This document shows, piece by piece, positions 41,354 to 51,504 of a stretch of 64,000 bases of DNA; the first letter of the stretch is position 1; the number at the start of each line of letters is the position of its first letter. The DNA is taken from contig NZ_WRXN01000006.1 of the NCBI RefSeq assembly GCF_009758205.1, forward strand, positions 124,001-188,000, read 5' to 3'. The position numbers and the translations under genes are program-made. The notes beneath the pieces are model-generated. The model was given only the letters and a program-made list of their open reading frames with translations. It had not been told where the DNA came from and did not search any database. This DNA is from Chitinophaga tropicalis (GTDB lineage: Bacteria > Bacteroidota > Bacteroidia > Chitinophagales > Chitinophagaceae).

Positions 41354-43975
41354 TTAGTTCCAGGTTTTTTCGCCTTTTTTCATTTTTTCGAGGGTTTGTT
41401 TGAAACCGGATGCACCGGGGTCTAATTCTATTGCCTTCTGTTCCCATTCAATTGCTTTATCTTTTTGTCCCAATTTATATAGTATATTGGCATAAGTATC
41501 AATAGTGCTTGGTGTCATTTTTATGTCTAAACTCATTCGACTCCAATGTAATGCCTTATTTAAGGAATTGGTATCAGAAATATTTTCAAATATGAACCAA
41601 GCATAGTTATTAAGGTCGACTTCAGAAACATCCTTTTCGTATTTGTCAATTAGTAAGGTGGCTGCAGTTACAAAATTCTGCCATTCTTTGTGATTTAAAT
41701 GATGAATTGTTTTGGCACGTAAAAAGATTGCTTCGCCTGCAGCCCCATATTTGGGGACAACGGCCTTCTCTATATTAATCCAATCAGGATTGGCTTCAGA
41801 CCCTGTAACATATTCTCTTATTTCACTGTTAAAAATGATGCCTTTTACTTTGTTAATTGCGCTGTTGTCTCCCAATATAGCATCTACTTTCCCTTGATTT
41901 TTAAGGAATATGTTAAACCCAGGATCTTTGGTCGTTTGAGTGAATCTGTTAATGAAGTTCAGATTTTTCAATGTAAATGGATTAGAAAGCTCATTGATGT
42001 AGGCAGCGCTGACTTTAGTTGCATTCTTACTGTCTTTCAAACGGGCTGCCATTAATGATAGCTCCCTGAGGAATTCCGGTTCCTTTTTCCCTTTCTCAAA
42101 CTGTTGTAGTAGGGACGTATATTGTAAATCCGGATTGGCGGTATCTGCTACTCTTGCAGAGAATGCACTAGGAGCTGCCGCATAGTTTAGGGCTTGTTGT
42201 AACAGCTGTCGATGGATTTTCCTTAAATCTTCAGGTGCAACCTTTATTACTTCCCTGTCATAAGTTATCATCCCATTCTCTTCAGTCTCTACGTCAAATG
42301 GCTCTGTATAGATTGAACCAGATAATCCTTGGGTTTCGAAAACCTTCAATGCTTTCACCATAGAATCATATTTAGGTTTGAACGCTCCTGGTGCTACCTG
42401 AACATACCCCCAGCCTTCAGTATCGTTCCATTGATGTCTAAGTGTTGGCACTCTAACCCCTCCCCACTCTCCTAAAACAAGGGCCTTACCTGCTATAGTT
42501 GGAGGAATGCCAGGACCAGGATATACATGTACATCCGTTAGGTCGCTACTTACCCATTTATCAGCAGCTTGAGTACCTCGATCATAATTTTCTCCAGTGT
42601 GTCCGTTTACTATGCGGGAAGGATCTGTATGTTTCATCCACTCTGTAAGGCGTTTCTGATCATAACGTGCCCATCCTTCATTGAACAACACCCAGATTAC
42701 AATACTCGGATAGTTATATAACTGCGCTATATTTTCTTTGTTTTCTTTTTCAAATTGTGCCTGAGCTTCTGGCGTACCATTAGCACATGTCACCATATCC
42801 TGCCATACCAATACCCCTGTTTTATCCGCATGGTAATACCAACGCGCGGGCTCTAGTTTAATGTGTTTACGGATAGTATTATAACCCATGTTTCGGATGG
42901 CTATAATATCAAATTTTAATGCCTCATCAGTAGGAGCTGTGTACAGCCCTTCCGGCCAGAACCCTTGATCCAATACTCCTAAGTGATAGGTATATTTGTT
43001 GTTGAGGAAAAGACGATCAATACTTTTTTCATCTTTCTTTACTTCTATTTTACGCATGCCAAAATAGCTGCCTATGGTATCTATGACTTTACCCTTGTGC
43101 AGCAGGCGAATACTTAGGTTATAAAGATATGGATCGTCCGGGCTCCAAAGGTGAGCATTGGGCACAGGTAATAATAATTCTGTATTAGCGTTGCCCTTTA
43201 CTTTTTTTCCGTTCGATGCAATTGCTTCAATGGTATAATCCCCGTTAGAAGTTAGTACTTCCAGACGCAGATTACCTTTATCAATGTCAGGAGTGATACG
43301 GAGATTGTTAATATGGACGGTGGGAACTGTTTCTAACCATACAGTTTGCCATATTCCACTACTGGCTGTATACATAATATTGCCTGGATGCAATACTTGC
43401 TTCCCATGGGGATTAGATCCTTCATCAGTAGGATCAAATACGCTTACCACAAGCTCATTACTACCGGGTTTTAAAGCATCGGTAATATCAAAAGAAAAAT
43501 TCTGATATCCACCGCTATGTTGCCCAATTTCTTTACCATTCACAAACACAGTTGCTTGCCAATCTACAGCACCAAAGTGTAGCAGCACTCTTTTATCGCC
43601 TTTTGTATCTGGTTTGGTAATACTGCGCTTGTACCAGAGGCGTTGTGTAGGCTTTAATGGTCGTTGAACACCGGATAACGCAGATTCCAGGGGGAAGGGA
43701 ACCAGTATTTGTCCTTCATAAATGCTAGGAGCTGGAGCATCCTTATCTGTGATCTTATACTCCCACAGCCCGTTTAAATTCACCCAATTTCCACGTACCA
43801 TTTGTGGACGTGGATAATCCGGGAGAACATTGGTTGGGGAAACTTCTTTAGCCCATCTTGTCTGGATAGGTACTTCTTTCATTTTCCAGGATGTAGCTGT
43901 AGACTGGGCATGTAATTGCCCCTGGGCAGCACATAGTGTCACTAAGGCTGCCAGAACGTAGCGCATTCTCTTCAT
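41354..43975 (-). CDS. Secreted glycoside hydrolase family 2 protein, paralogue 1
   Basis: An 873-residue GH2 enzyme with signal peptide (MKRMRYVLAALVTLCAAQ). Order: jelly-roll sugar-binding domain (about 45-210, NLNGLWEYKITDKDAPAPS, VDWQATVFVNGKEIG), immunoglobulin-like domain, then the (beta/alpha)8 barrel with acid/base Glu433 (VLFNEGW) and nucleophile Glu503 (LGEWGG). The last 90 residues form TPR-like helices (IDTYANILYKLGQKDKAI), absent from the paralogue at 59265. GH2 covers beta-galactosidases, glucuronidases and mannosidases, so specificity is open. Much of the gene is more AT-rich than its neighbours. Confidence 0.9.
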   Translation of the reverse strand: MKRMRYVLAALVTLCAAQGQLHAQSTATSWKMKEVPIQTRWAKEVSPTNVLPDYPRPQMVRGNWVNLNGLWEYKITDKDAPAPSIYEGQILVPFPLESALSGVQRPLKPTQRLWYKRSITKPDTKGDKRVLLHFGAVDWQATVFVNGKEIGQHSGGYQNFSFDITDALKPGSNELVVSVFDPTDEGSNPHGKQVLHPGNIMYTASSGIWQTVWLETVPTVHINNLRITPDIDKGNLRLEVLTSNGDYTIEAIASNGKKVKGNANTELLLPVPNAHLWSPDDPYLYNLSIRLLHKGKVIDTIGSYFGMRKIEVKKDEKSIDRLFLNNKYTYHLGVLDQGFWPEGLYTAPTDEALKFDIIAIRNMGYNTIRKHIKLEPARWYYHADKTGVLVWQDMVTCANGTPEAQAQFEKENKENIAQLYNYPSIVIWVLFNEGWARYDQKRLTEWMKHTDPSRIVNGHTGENYDRGTQAADKWVSSDLTDVHVYPGPGIPPTIAGKALVLGEWGGVRVPTLRHQWNDTEGWGYVQVAPGAFKPKYDSMVKALKVFETQGLSGSIYTEPFDVETEENGMITYDREVIKVAPEDLRKIHRQLLQQALNYAAAPSAFSARVADTANPDLQYTSLLQQFEKGKKEPEFLRELSLMAARLKDSKNATKVSAAYINELSNPFTLKNLNFINRFTQTTKDPGFNIFLKNQGKVDAILGDNSAINKVKGIIFNSEIREYVTGSEANPDWINIEKAVVPKYGAAGEAIFLRAKTIHHLNHKEWQNFVTAATLLIDKYEKDVSEVDLNNYAWFIFENISDTNSLNKALHWSRMSLDIKMTPSTIDTYANILYKLGQKDKAIEWEQKAIELDPGASGFKQTLEKMKKGEKTWN

Positions 43976-44064
43976 GGTTGGTTATTGAAATTTTCACATG
44001 ACTTTATGCTACCGGCAGCATGCTGGTAGTTTAAGAATGTTGCGTTCCAACCAAAAGAATAATA

Positions 44065-45063
44065 TTATGGCTTCAATTTATACCAGTTACATTCATAGTA
44101 TGCTTCCAGTTTACTGATCAGGTCAGTAGCGTTGGCAAAGCCTACGGTAGCTGCCACCATGGCTGCAGACTTATGTTCTTTCTGTAACAGGTTATACGCC
44201 GTTATCATCCTGAGCATATAAGAAAAATCTTCTATAGAGATAGAAAAATGCTGCCGGAAACCGTATGCCAGCTCTTCTTCCTGTATCTGGTACTGTTGTG
44301 CCAGCTCTGCAGCCGTATACGCTCTGTGCGGATGGTCTTGTATAGACCTGAACAGCTGATGGTATACATCCAGGTGCAGGATGTTATTAAACAGGAAAGG
44401 TTGCTGGGACATGGCTTCCTGGGCAGCAAAGTTCAGGAACAGGTCCAGGCAACAACGATAGAGAAAATGATGTGCCTGCATGCCTGTATAGCGGCAGGTA
44501 AGGATCTTTTGAATAAGCAGATCGCATACCGGGTTAACATTGTATGGACGTTTGTTGACAATCTGGCTCACGGGCGAGTCAGCATGTGCCAGTAAACATT
44601 GAAAGGCCGGATATTTTGCTGCCAGCGCAGGCAGGGCAGCAGGGCGAATGTTGACATGTACCGAGAGTACTTTCTTGTTGCCTGCCATAGGTACATGATG
44701 TAGTCCAGGATGGAGATTGAACAGGTTACATTCTTTCTCTTCCAGGAAGAAACTGTCTTTCCCGTGCACTTCTGCCCGGAGACTGTCTTCATACATAAAG
44801 TGTAACGCCCAGATATGGTAAGGCGTGTATGGGATCAACACTATATCATGCTTCGTAAAAATGTCATGCAGCCATAGGGAGAATGGCCCCAGGTCCATAT
44901 GTTGGGTCAGAATACCACATTCCTCGTCTTCCCGGAAATAAATCCCGGCATAAGGTACCAGTAACCTGAGGTATTCCATGGGCAGATGTCCCGCAGGCAC
45001 ATAGGCCGGGCGGTTCTTTTCTATCAGCAGCAGTTTATTTGCTTTAAACAAGGTGGAACGCAT
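44065..45063 (-). CDS. AraC-like regulator, paralogue 2
   Basis: About 333 residues from the ATG at 45063 (MRSTLFKANKLLLIE), aligned with the start of paralogue 1 at 40549. In-frame codons up to 45126 would overlap the FecR gene by 47 nt and lack any counterpart in the paralogue. It shares the N-terminal domain (YVPAGHLPMEYLRLL, NLFNLHPGLH) and the C-terminal AraC-type HTH (YTAAELAQQYQIQEEELAYG). It follows the FecR stop by 16 nt, so it is probably the third gene of the sigma-FecR operon. Confidence 0.72.
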   Translation of the reverse strand: MRSTLFKANKLLLIEKNRPAYVPAGHLPMEYLRLLVPYAGIYFREDEECGILTQHMDLGPFSLWLHDIFTKHDIVLIPYTPYHIWALHFMYEDSLRAEVHGKDSFFLEEKECNLFNLHPGLHHVPMAGNKKVLSVHVNIRPAALPALAAKYPAFQCLLAHADSPVSQIVNKRPYNVNPVCDLLIQKILTCRYTGMQAHHFLYRCCLDLFLNFAAQEAMSQQPFLFNNILHLDVYHQLFRSIQDHPHRAYTAAELAQQYQIQEEELAYGFRQHFSISIEDFSYMLRMITAYNLLQKEHKSAAMVAATVGFANATDLISKLEAYYECNWYKLKP

Positions 45064-45079
45064 GAACATAAGTTTTCTG

Positions 45080-46246
45080 TCATTGTATGGATGGTAACAG
45101 TCGCAGTGTGCTGCCCCCATTTTCAAACCTGTAACGGATAGATGTGATGTGGCTGAGTGATTGCAGGAAATTATCTAAAGGGTCATGTTTATTAATAAAG
45201 TTTGTGATGCGCATATTGGCAATGGCCGGATCCCCAATGATTACTTTCACATTATATAGCCGTTCTATTACGGGGGCAATCTCACTCACCTTCATATTAT
45301 CGAACCTGTAGATACCCGACCTCCAGGAAAGCAGTTCGTCTTCATCAAAAGATGTCTTCACAGGCTGTAGTCCGGGTTGGTAATTGGCAACAGTACCCGG
45401 TTCAAGAAGCATTTCTCCTTTGGCAGTGAGCATCTTCACAGCGCCCTGCGTCAGTGCTACCTGTACCAGGCTGCTGTCATAGGTATTGACATTGAATGCA
45501 GTACCCAGTACCTGTACAGAGGCTTCATGCGGTAATTGTACCCTGAAAGGTTTTTCCGGGTTGGAAGCTACGGTAAGATAGGCCTCCCCGTTCACCGCTA
45601 TTTCACGCTGTTTGTCAAACGCCAGGGGTAATGTAACACTGGTCGCCGCATTAACAAGCATTTCCGTGCCATCGGGAAGCTGTACCGTATAATCTTTGCC
45701 CGGTGGTACCATTAATGTGGCCAGCTGAGAGCTGTTACCACCAGACCAGGACAGTTTACCATCCCGTTCATTGAAAGTGACACCATCTACTACTGTCTGT
45801 TGTGGCCGGCTGCCCAGTGACACTACCTGGCCTCCGGGCAGCTGCAGCACAACAGTTTTGAGGGCGAACGATGGGATAGGCGCCGGTGTTACTCGTTGCA
45901 TCACCGGCCGCATAACTTGCCAGATCGATACAGTAATGGCCAGGATAGTGGCCATGCTGCCTGTAACGAGGTATATTTTACGCTGTTTCCGTTTTTTAAT
46001 AGTGGAGAAGAGGTTTTCTACCGGTAGTATATCGGGCAAATTTTCCTGTAATGCAGCAAACTGGCTATCGCCCAACTGCGCATATATACGATCCCGGATA
46101 ACTCTTGTCTCCGGTTCCTGTTCCAGCAGCTGTTGCAAAATGGCCTGATCTTCCGGGGAAATACTCTCCGTGATCTCTTCCAGCACCAGTTGTTCTATGT
46201 ATTCGGGATCTACCGGCATAATACTTTCATAATAGTGACTAAACAC
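45080..46246 (-). CDS. FecR-family anti-sigma factor
   Basis: A 388-residue FecR-like transmembrane anti-sigma factor. A cytoplasmic N-terminal part is followed by one membrane helix (residues 91-111), then the periplasmic FecR domain (YTVQLPDGTEMLVNAATSV, REIAVNGEAYLTVA, VQVLGTAFNVNTY) and the C-terminal DUF4974 region (FDNMKVSEIAPVIERLYNVKV). It transmits the substrate signal from the SusC-type receptor to the ECF sigma factor encoded 41 nt upstream. The divergent SusC at 46983 carries the STN signalling domain that contacts FecR. Confidence 0.93.
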   Translation of the reverse strand: MFSHYYESIMPVDPEYIEQLVLEEITESISPEDQAILQQLLEQEPETRVIRDRIYAQLGDSQFAALQENLPDILPVENLFSTIKKRKQRKIYLVTGSMATILAITVSIWQVMRPVMQRVTPAPIPSFALKTVVLQLPGGQVVSLGSRPQQTVVDGVTFNERDGKLSWSGGNSSQLATLMVPPGKDYTVQLPDGTEMLVNAATSVTLPLAFDKQREIAVNGEAYLTVASNPEKPFRVQLPHEASVQVLGTAFNVNTYDSSLVQVALTQGAVKMLTAKGEMLLEPGTVANYQPGLQPVKTSFDEDELLSWRSGIYRFDNMKVSEIAPVIERLYNVKVIIGDPAIANMRITNFINKHDPLDNFLQSLSHITSIRYRFENGGSTLRLLPSIQ

Positions 46247-46287
46247 TACTATGTAGTATCAAGGGGCAAAAAAGTACTTATGGGGAA

Positions 46288-46851
46288 TTAAGATTTTTTC
46301 AGATTTTCTCTCAGCACTTTCAGGGCGCGCTGTACATGGTTCTTTACGGATTGAACATTGATCTTCATTTCCGCAGCAATTTCCTGCATCTGTTTCCTTT
46401 CTATATAGTGTTTAACAAAGGCAGTCCTGCTATTAGGGCTTACCAGCGCCATGGCAGCGGTCAGCTCATTTCCCAGCTCCTTAACCTCCAGCGGGGACAG
46501 GGGAGGTGTGAAATTGGCGGTTATCATATATTTCTGAAGTAGTTCACGGCGGTGCAACTGTTGCCTGCCCTGGTCTGCACACCTGTTACGGAGGGCGCCC
46601 ATCAGGTAAGAGCGTATGCCCTGAGTGGGCTGTATTTTAGTCCGGTTATCCCATAAATAGATAAATACCTCCTGTACCGCGTCTTTCGCAGCTTCAGTAT
46701 CATTGTTGCAAAGAAGAATGGCCGTGGCCAGCAGTAGTTTACGGCAGGACTCATACAGGGCTGTATACGCCATGTGGTCCCCGGTATTACTGATCAGATG
46801 AAAAAGTTGGTCTTCTGAATAATTCTTTAATGCATTCATGGTAAGACTCAA
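46288..46851 (-). CDS. ECF RNA polymerase sigma factor (FecI-like)
   Basis: A 187-residue ECF sigma factor. Region 2 includes AAKDAVQEVFIYLWDNR, which melts and recognises the -10 element. Region 4 includes RKQMQEIAAEMKINVQSVKNHVQRAL, an HTH for the -35. It is first in the operon before FecR and probably directs transcription of the divergent SusC-SusD pair. A second ATG four codons downstream (MNALKNY) could also be the start. Confidence 0.93.
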   Translation of the reverse strand: MSLTMNALKNYSEDQLFHLISNTGDHMAYTALYESCRKLLLATAILLCNNDTEAAKDAVQEVFIYLWDNRTKIQPTQGIRSYLMGALRNRCADQGRQQLHRRELLQKYMITANFTPPLSPLEVKELGNELTAAMALVSPNSRTAFVKHYIERKQMQEIAAEMKINVQSVKNHVQRALKVLRENLKKS

Positions 46852-46982
46852 ATTTCAATAATGATTACGAATCTACTGAATCAGCTGCGCTAAAGCGTTA
46901 ATCTATTGTTAATTAGAAAAAAATAATCACGGATGAGTACTTTTTGATCCTTTCAGCTACTTCCTCTTAACGGTTATGGCCA

Positions 46983-49900
46983 ATGCCGGTTTTTATGACG
47001 GGGACACCCAAAGCTGCCAGGTTCATGCTGGTTGTAATACTGATGCATGCCAGCTTCTGTTTACACGTGAATGCGCAACTACCGCAACACCCGGGCAAAA
47101 GGGCAGTTACCCTGGTAGCCAGGCAGGTAACTATTGACTATATCATTAAACAGGTCCGGCAGCAGACAGATGTAGAATTCCGTTATGTTCCTGACGAAAA
47201 ATTTCAACGCAGGTTAAACGTCAATTTTGTCAATACCCGCCTGGACGATGTGCTGGCGTTTGTATTGAACGGCACCGGATTGACCTGGATAACCGAAAAC
47301 GGCGGTATTTCCATTATAAAAGCATCTGTTCCCGCTCAACCGCTCGTATCTAAACCTAAACCACCCCCTTCTCCTGCCGATACATTACTGATAACAGGCA
47401 AATCCCTGGACGAAGCCGTGATTATCGGCTACGGCACTACTACTCAACGTTTTAATACGGGTAATGTTATTTCGGTAAAGGGAGATACGGCCTACAGCCG
47501 CTCTGTCAACAATGTACTGTTACTCCTGCAGGGCCGCGTGGCAGGTATGATGGTCACCCAAACCAGCGGTATGCCGGGAACAGAGCTAAAGGTGCAGCTC
47601 CGCGGACAAACCAGTCTATTCAACGGTACAGAACCTTTATTTATAGTAGACGATATACCTTATAATTCCATACTTACCAAAGGGTTAGGCTCACAGATAT
47701 GGAGTGAGAAGGCCTCTTCCTTCGGGTTTATCAACCCGGACGATATTGCCAGCATCGACGTATTGAAAGATGCTGATGCCACAGCTATCTACGGCTCAAG
47801 AGGCGCAAACGGGGTCGTGCTGATCACTACCAAAAGAGGGCGGCCCGGGAAAATATCTACCAGGGTCAATGCCAGCCAGGGCTTTGCCCGGGTGGCCAGG
47901 CATGTGCCCTTACTGAATACCCCGCAATACCTGGAAATGCGCAGGGAGGCGTTCAGGAATGATAATGTTGCCACAACAGATAAGAACGCGCCTGACCTGA
48001 TGAAGTGGGATACCAGCCGTTATACTGACTGGCAGAAGGAGCTGATAGGTAACGCTGCTGCTGTCACCAACCTGCAGGCATCTGTTTCCGGCGGTACTCC
48101 CCTGGTCCAGTTCCTGGTAAGCGGGCATTACCGTCATGAACAGACTGTTTTTCCCGGCCCCTTTAAAAATTCACAGGCAGGTATGCACTTCAGCTTAGGT
48201 TCTGCCGTTCCGGGAAAACGTTTCAGCGGCACGCTGACGGGCAGCTTTTTCAGTATTAACAGTCAACTGCCGGGGCATGATTTTACCGCCCAGATCATGC
48301 TGCCTCCCAATGCGCCGCCGGCATACCTGGAAAATGGCAGCCTGAATTACGACTGGCTGAATCCTTATATCGGGTTGGTAGGTCCATTATTTAATTCAAA
48401 CATTAAGAATCTGCTGGGCAGCCTGTCCCTGCAATATGAAATATTGCCCCGCCTGAAGCTGAAGACCAATATCGGTTATCACTGGTTGCCGGGTAATTCC
48501 GGTACTATTATCCTTATAGCTATGTACGCCCCCGCTTTGCGGCCTAACAAAACCGGTTCCTGGTCGGGTAATGACTTTGAGTCCGCATCCGGTATCATTG
48601 AACCGCAGGTTACGTATCATACCTGTTTGGGTAACCTGTCCCTGGAAGCGGTAGCCGGCGGTACCTACCAGGGCTATGAAGTAAAGCGTGAGGAGCTGAC
48701 CGCTCTCGGTTATAAACGGGATGACCAGTTAGGCAACCTGGATGATGCAGATTCCCTGTCAAGGCAGTTCCTCAGGTCTTCTTACCGTTATGTAGCCGTC
48801 TTTGGCAGAACAAAGTTCAAGTGGAGAAATAAGTACCTGTTAAATCTCAGCGTACGCCGTGATGGCAGCAGCCGGTATGGCCCGCGGAAACAGTTTGCCT
48901 TTTTCTACGCTGCAGGTGCAGGATGGATCTTCAGCAGCGAACCTTTTATGGCGCCGTTAGAGCGGGTGCTGAGTTTTGGAAAACTGAGGGCCAGCTTTGG
49001 GACCACCGGCAATGACCAGATAGGGGACTACCAATACCTGGACCGCTATGAAAACGTTGGAGGCACTTACCAAGGAATCATTGGCCTGTTGCCCGTTAAC
49101 CTGTACAATGCAGATTTTGCCTGGGAACAGACCCGCAAAATGGAAATCGGGCTGGAAACCGGGTTCCTAAAAAACAAGTTACTGCTTTCTGCCAGCTATT
49201 ATAATTACCGCTCCACTAACCAATTGGTAGATTACCCGTTGCCGGATATAAACGGCGCCAGCAATATTATAGGCAACCTGCCGGCTGTGATCCGGAATAC
49301 AGGGTGGGAGTTTGTACTGACCGGGCATCACCTGAAGAACAAGAATTTTGAATGGTCTTCTGTGTTCAATATCTCTTTTGCCAGGAATAAACTGATCGCT
49401 TATCCCGATCCCGGTATAGGTGTTAATGCCTGGAAAGATATGCTGGGACAACCACTTTCAAAGAAACTGGTCTTTCAGTTCAGGGGAACAGATCCTGCTG
49501 CGGGCACTTACACCTATACCAATGCGCAGGGAGATGCCGGCCCCGCTGAAACTGCTGTAAGAAAAATACCGGTCAATACAGCGCCGGATTTTTTTGGGGG
49601 GTGGGAGAATAACATCCGTTACCGGCGTTTCCAGCTGGATATGCTGTTCCAGTTCGTGAAACAGCAGGGTATTAACGACATGTATGACCCGCAGTATATG
49701 CCGGGCTTCCAGCGTAACCAGTACATAAATGTCCTGGACAGGTGGCAACAGCCCGGAGATGTTGCCGCTTACCAGCGGTTCACACAAAGCGGCAGGACCA
49801 GGCCTGGTTACCAGGCTATTTTTCGTAGTGACAGGGGATATGTGGATGCTTCCTATATCCGTTGTAAATACCTGAACCTTTCCTGGCAGCTGCCGGTAAG

Positions 49901-50060
49901 AACATTAAAACAACTGGGCCTGGACGATGCCCGTTTATATGTACAGGCGCATAATCTGTTTACCATTACCGGTTACCAGGGACTGGACCCGGAAACACAA
50001 TCCGGAACAGCGCTGCCGCCTTTGCGTGTAATGGCAGCCGGTGTACAACTGACGTTATGA
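46983..50060 (+). CDS. SusC/RagA TonB-dependent transporter with N-terminal STN signalling domain
   Basis: A 1025-residue outer membrane transporter. After the signal peptide (ending CLHVNA), an STN domain (about residues 45-110, VTIDYIIKQVRQQTDVEF to GISIIKAS) provides contact to FecR. Next comes a short Pro-rich linker (SKPKPPPSPAD) instead of the carboxypeptidase-regulatory-like domain that normally precedes the plug in SusC proteins. The plug begins EAVIIGYGTTTQRFNTGNV and includes FIVDDIPYNS and the SusC hallmark IYGSRGANGVVLITTKRG. The barrel ends VMAAGVQLTL. It is 4 nt before its SusD partner and divergent from the sigma/FecR genes. Confidence 0.95.
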   Translation: MPVFMTGTPKAARFMLVVILMHASFCLHVNAQLPQHPGKRAVTLVARQVTIDYIIKQVRQQTDVEFRYVPDEKFQRRLNVNFVNTRLDDVLAFVLNGTGLTWITENGGISIIKASVPAQPLVSKPKPPPSPADTLLITGKSLDEAVIIGYGTTTQRFNTGNVISVKGDTAYSRSVNNVLLLLQGRVAGMMVTQTSGMPGTELKVQLRGQTSLFNGTEPLFIVDDIPYNSILTKGLGSQIWSEKASSFGFINPDDIASIDVLKDADATAIYGSRGANGVVLITTKRGRPGKISTRVNASQGFARVARHVPLLNTPQYLEMRREAFRNDNVATTDKNAPDLMKWDTSRYTDWQKELIGNAAAVTNLQASVSGGTPLVQFLVSGHYRHEQTVFPGPFKNSQAGMHFSLGSAVPGKRFSGTLTGSFFSINSQLPGHDFTAQIMLPPNAPPAYLENGSLNYDWLNPYIGLVGPLFNSNIKNLLGSLSLQYEILPRLKLKTNIGYHWLPGNSGTIILIAMYAPALRPNKTGSWSGNDFESASGIIEPQVTYHTCLGNLSLEAVAGGTYQGYEVKREELTALGYKRDDQLGNLDDADSLSRQFLRSSYRYVAVFGRTKFKWRNKYLLNLSVRRDGSSRYGPRKQFAFFYAAGAGWIFSSEPFMAPLERVLSFGKLRASFGTTGNDQIGDYQYLDRYENVGGTYQGIIGLLPVNLYNADFAWEQTRKMEIGLETGFLKNKLLLSASYYNYRSTNQLVDYPLPDINGASNIIGNLPAVIRNTGWEFVLTGHHLKNKNFEWSSVFNISFARNKLIAYPDPGIGVNAWKDMLGQPLSKKLVFQFRGTDPAAGTYTYTNAQGDAGPAETAVRKIPVNTAPDFFGGWENNIRYRRFQLDMLFQFVKQQGINDMYDPQYMPGFQRNQYINVLDRWQQPGDVAAYQRFTQSGRTRPGYQAIFRSDRGYVDASYIRCKYLNLSWQLPVRTLKQLGLDDARLYVQAHNLFTITGYQGLDPETQSGTALPPLRVMAAGVQLTL

Positions 50061-50064
50061 AGAA

Positions 50065-51420
50065 ATGACCATTTTACGCCACATATTATTACTTATTTTA
50101 CTGCTGCTGTATGGTGGTTGCAGGAAGATGCTGGAAACCCCGGTAGATCCTGTTACCGGGGGCGAAACAGTATACGCTTCAGACGCAGCGGCAGCCGCTG
50201 TGCTGACAGGTCTTTACTACAAAATGAGTGAGGGTGGTCCGGCTACCGGTGAGTGGGGACTTTCTTATATCTGTGGCTTGTCTGCCGATGAATTTACCCT
50301 GCATAAAGAGGGAGAACGGGCACTAGCCTTCTATAAGAACGAAGCAGATCCTACTGATATGCTGATCTGGACATTATTCTACCAGTATATCCGTTATGCT
50401 AATACCGCTATCGAAGGCCTGACCGCATCCACTAAGCTAACGCCTTCCGTTAAGCAGCAGTTGTTAGGGGAAGCTCGTTTTGTCCGTGCGTTCTGTTATT
50501 TCTACCTGGTCAATCTTTTCGGGGATGTACCATTACAGGTCGTTTCAGATTATAAGCAGAACAGTAAGAAGCCCCGCACACCTTCTGACCAGGTATACCA
50601 GCAGATCATTACAGACCTTCAGGAAGCTAAACAGCTATTAAACCCTGCTTACCTGGAAGCCAATGTACAGAATACCACTACAGAAAGGGTACGTCCTAAC
50701 AAGTGGGCGGCAACAGCTTTACTGGCCAGGGTATACCTGTTCCGTGAAAAATGGGCGGAAGCTGAGACCAATGCCAGCGCCGTTATTGAACAGCAAGCCC
50801 TGTATGATACAGTGAGTGTGCAGCATGTCTTTGCCCGGAATAATAAAGAATCTATCTGGCAGTTGCAGCCTGTTGTTAAGAACTACCCACTGGAGGCTGA
50901 TATTTTTGCCGCACAACAGCTGGTCAGTGCAAGTCCTTTTTTGTTGTCAGCCTTTGAAGAAAGCGACCGGCGCAGGCAGGCATGGTTATCTTCCGGAACA
51001 GTACTCTATCCCTCAAAATACCATTCCATGCCAGCAGGCGCTGTTATGACCCAATACCTGGTAGTGCTGCGTCTTACCGAACAGTACCTGATCCGTGCAG
51101 AGGCCCGGGCCCAACTGGGTAACCAGGACGGCGCCATGGCAGATCTGAACCTGGTGCGCAGCCGGGCAGGTCTGGAGCCCATTAATACTAACAGCCGTCC
51201 TAAATTGGTAACTGCTATCTTCAGGGAGCGGCAAACAGAATTCTTTGCGGAATGGGGCCACCGCTGGCTGGACCTGAAACGCAGTAAGAATGTTAATGCC
51301 GTGATGGCAGCGGCTGGCCCGCAGAAAGGTGGTGCATGGAAGGCTTATAAACAGTGGTATCCCCTGCTGGCCAGTGACCTGGTGCTGAACCCTAATCTTA
51401 AACAAAATGAGGGGTACTGA
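50065..51420 (+). CDS. SusD/RagB-family surface lipoprotein
   Basis: The 451-residue partner of the upstream SusC (4-nt gap). It has the signal peptide and lipobox YGGC, then the SusD N-terminal motif (RKMLETPVDPVTGG) and the conserved helices GEARFVRAFCYFYLVNLFGDVP. Near the C-terminus are ADLNLVRSRAGLEPI and FRERQTEFFAEWGHRWLDLKR. It binds the ligand at the cell surface. The ligand is not evident, but the S9 peptidase and small secreted gene downstream would be compatible with peptide-type substrates. Confidence 0.93.
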   Translation: MTILRHILLLILLLLYGGCRKMLETPVDPVTGGETVYASDAAAAAVLTGLYYKMSEGGPATGEWGLSYICGLSADEFTLHKEGERALAFYKNEADPTDMLIWTLFYQYIRYANTAIEGLTASTKLTPSVKQQLLGEARFVRAFCYFYLVNLFGDVPLQVVSDYKQNSKKPRTPSDQVYQQIITDLQEAKQLLNPAYLEANVQNTTTERVRPNKWAATALLARVYLFREKWAEAETNASAVIEQQALYDTVSVQHVFARNNKESIWQLQPVVKNYPLEADIFAAQQLVSASPFLLSAFEESDRRRQAWLSSGTVLYPSKYHSMPAGAVMTQYLVVLRLTEQYLIRAEARAQLGNQDGAMADLNLVRSRAGLEPINTNSRPKLVTAIFRERQTEFFAEWGHRWLDLKRSKNVNAVMAAAGPQKGGAWKAYKQWYPLLASDLVLNPNLKQNEGY

Positions 51421-51504
51421 AAAACTCCCTATCTCCTAAGCATTATATTCATTACTCCCGGTATTTTTCCATTTTAGTTTGTTAACTTTTTTAAAGGCTA
51501 GGTT

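Noticed and set aside
45064-45126. Extended start of the AraC-like gene overlapping FecR
   Set aside because: The overlap with FecR has no counterpart in paralogue 1, whose start aligns with the ATG at 45063.
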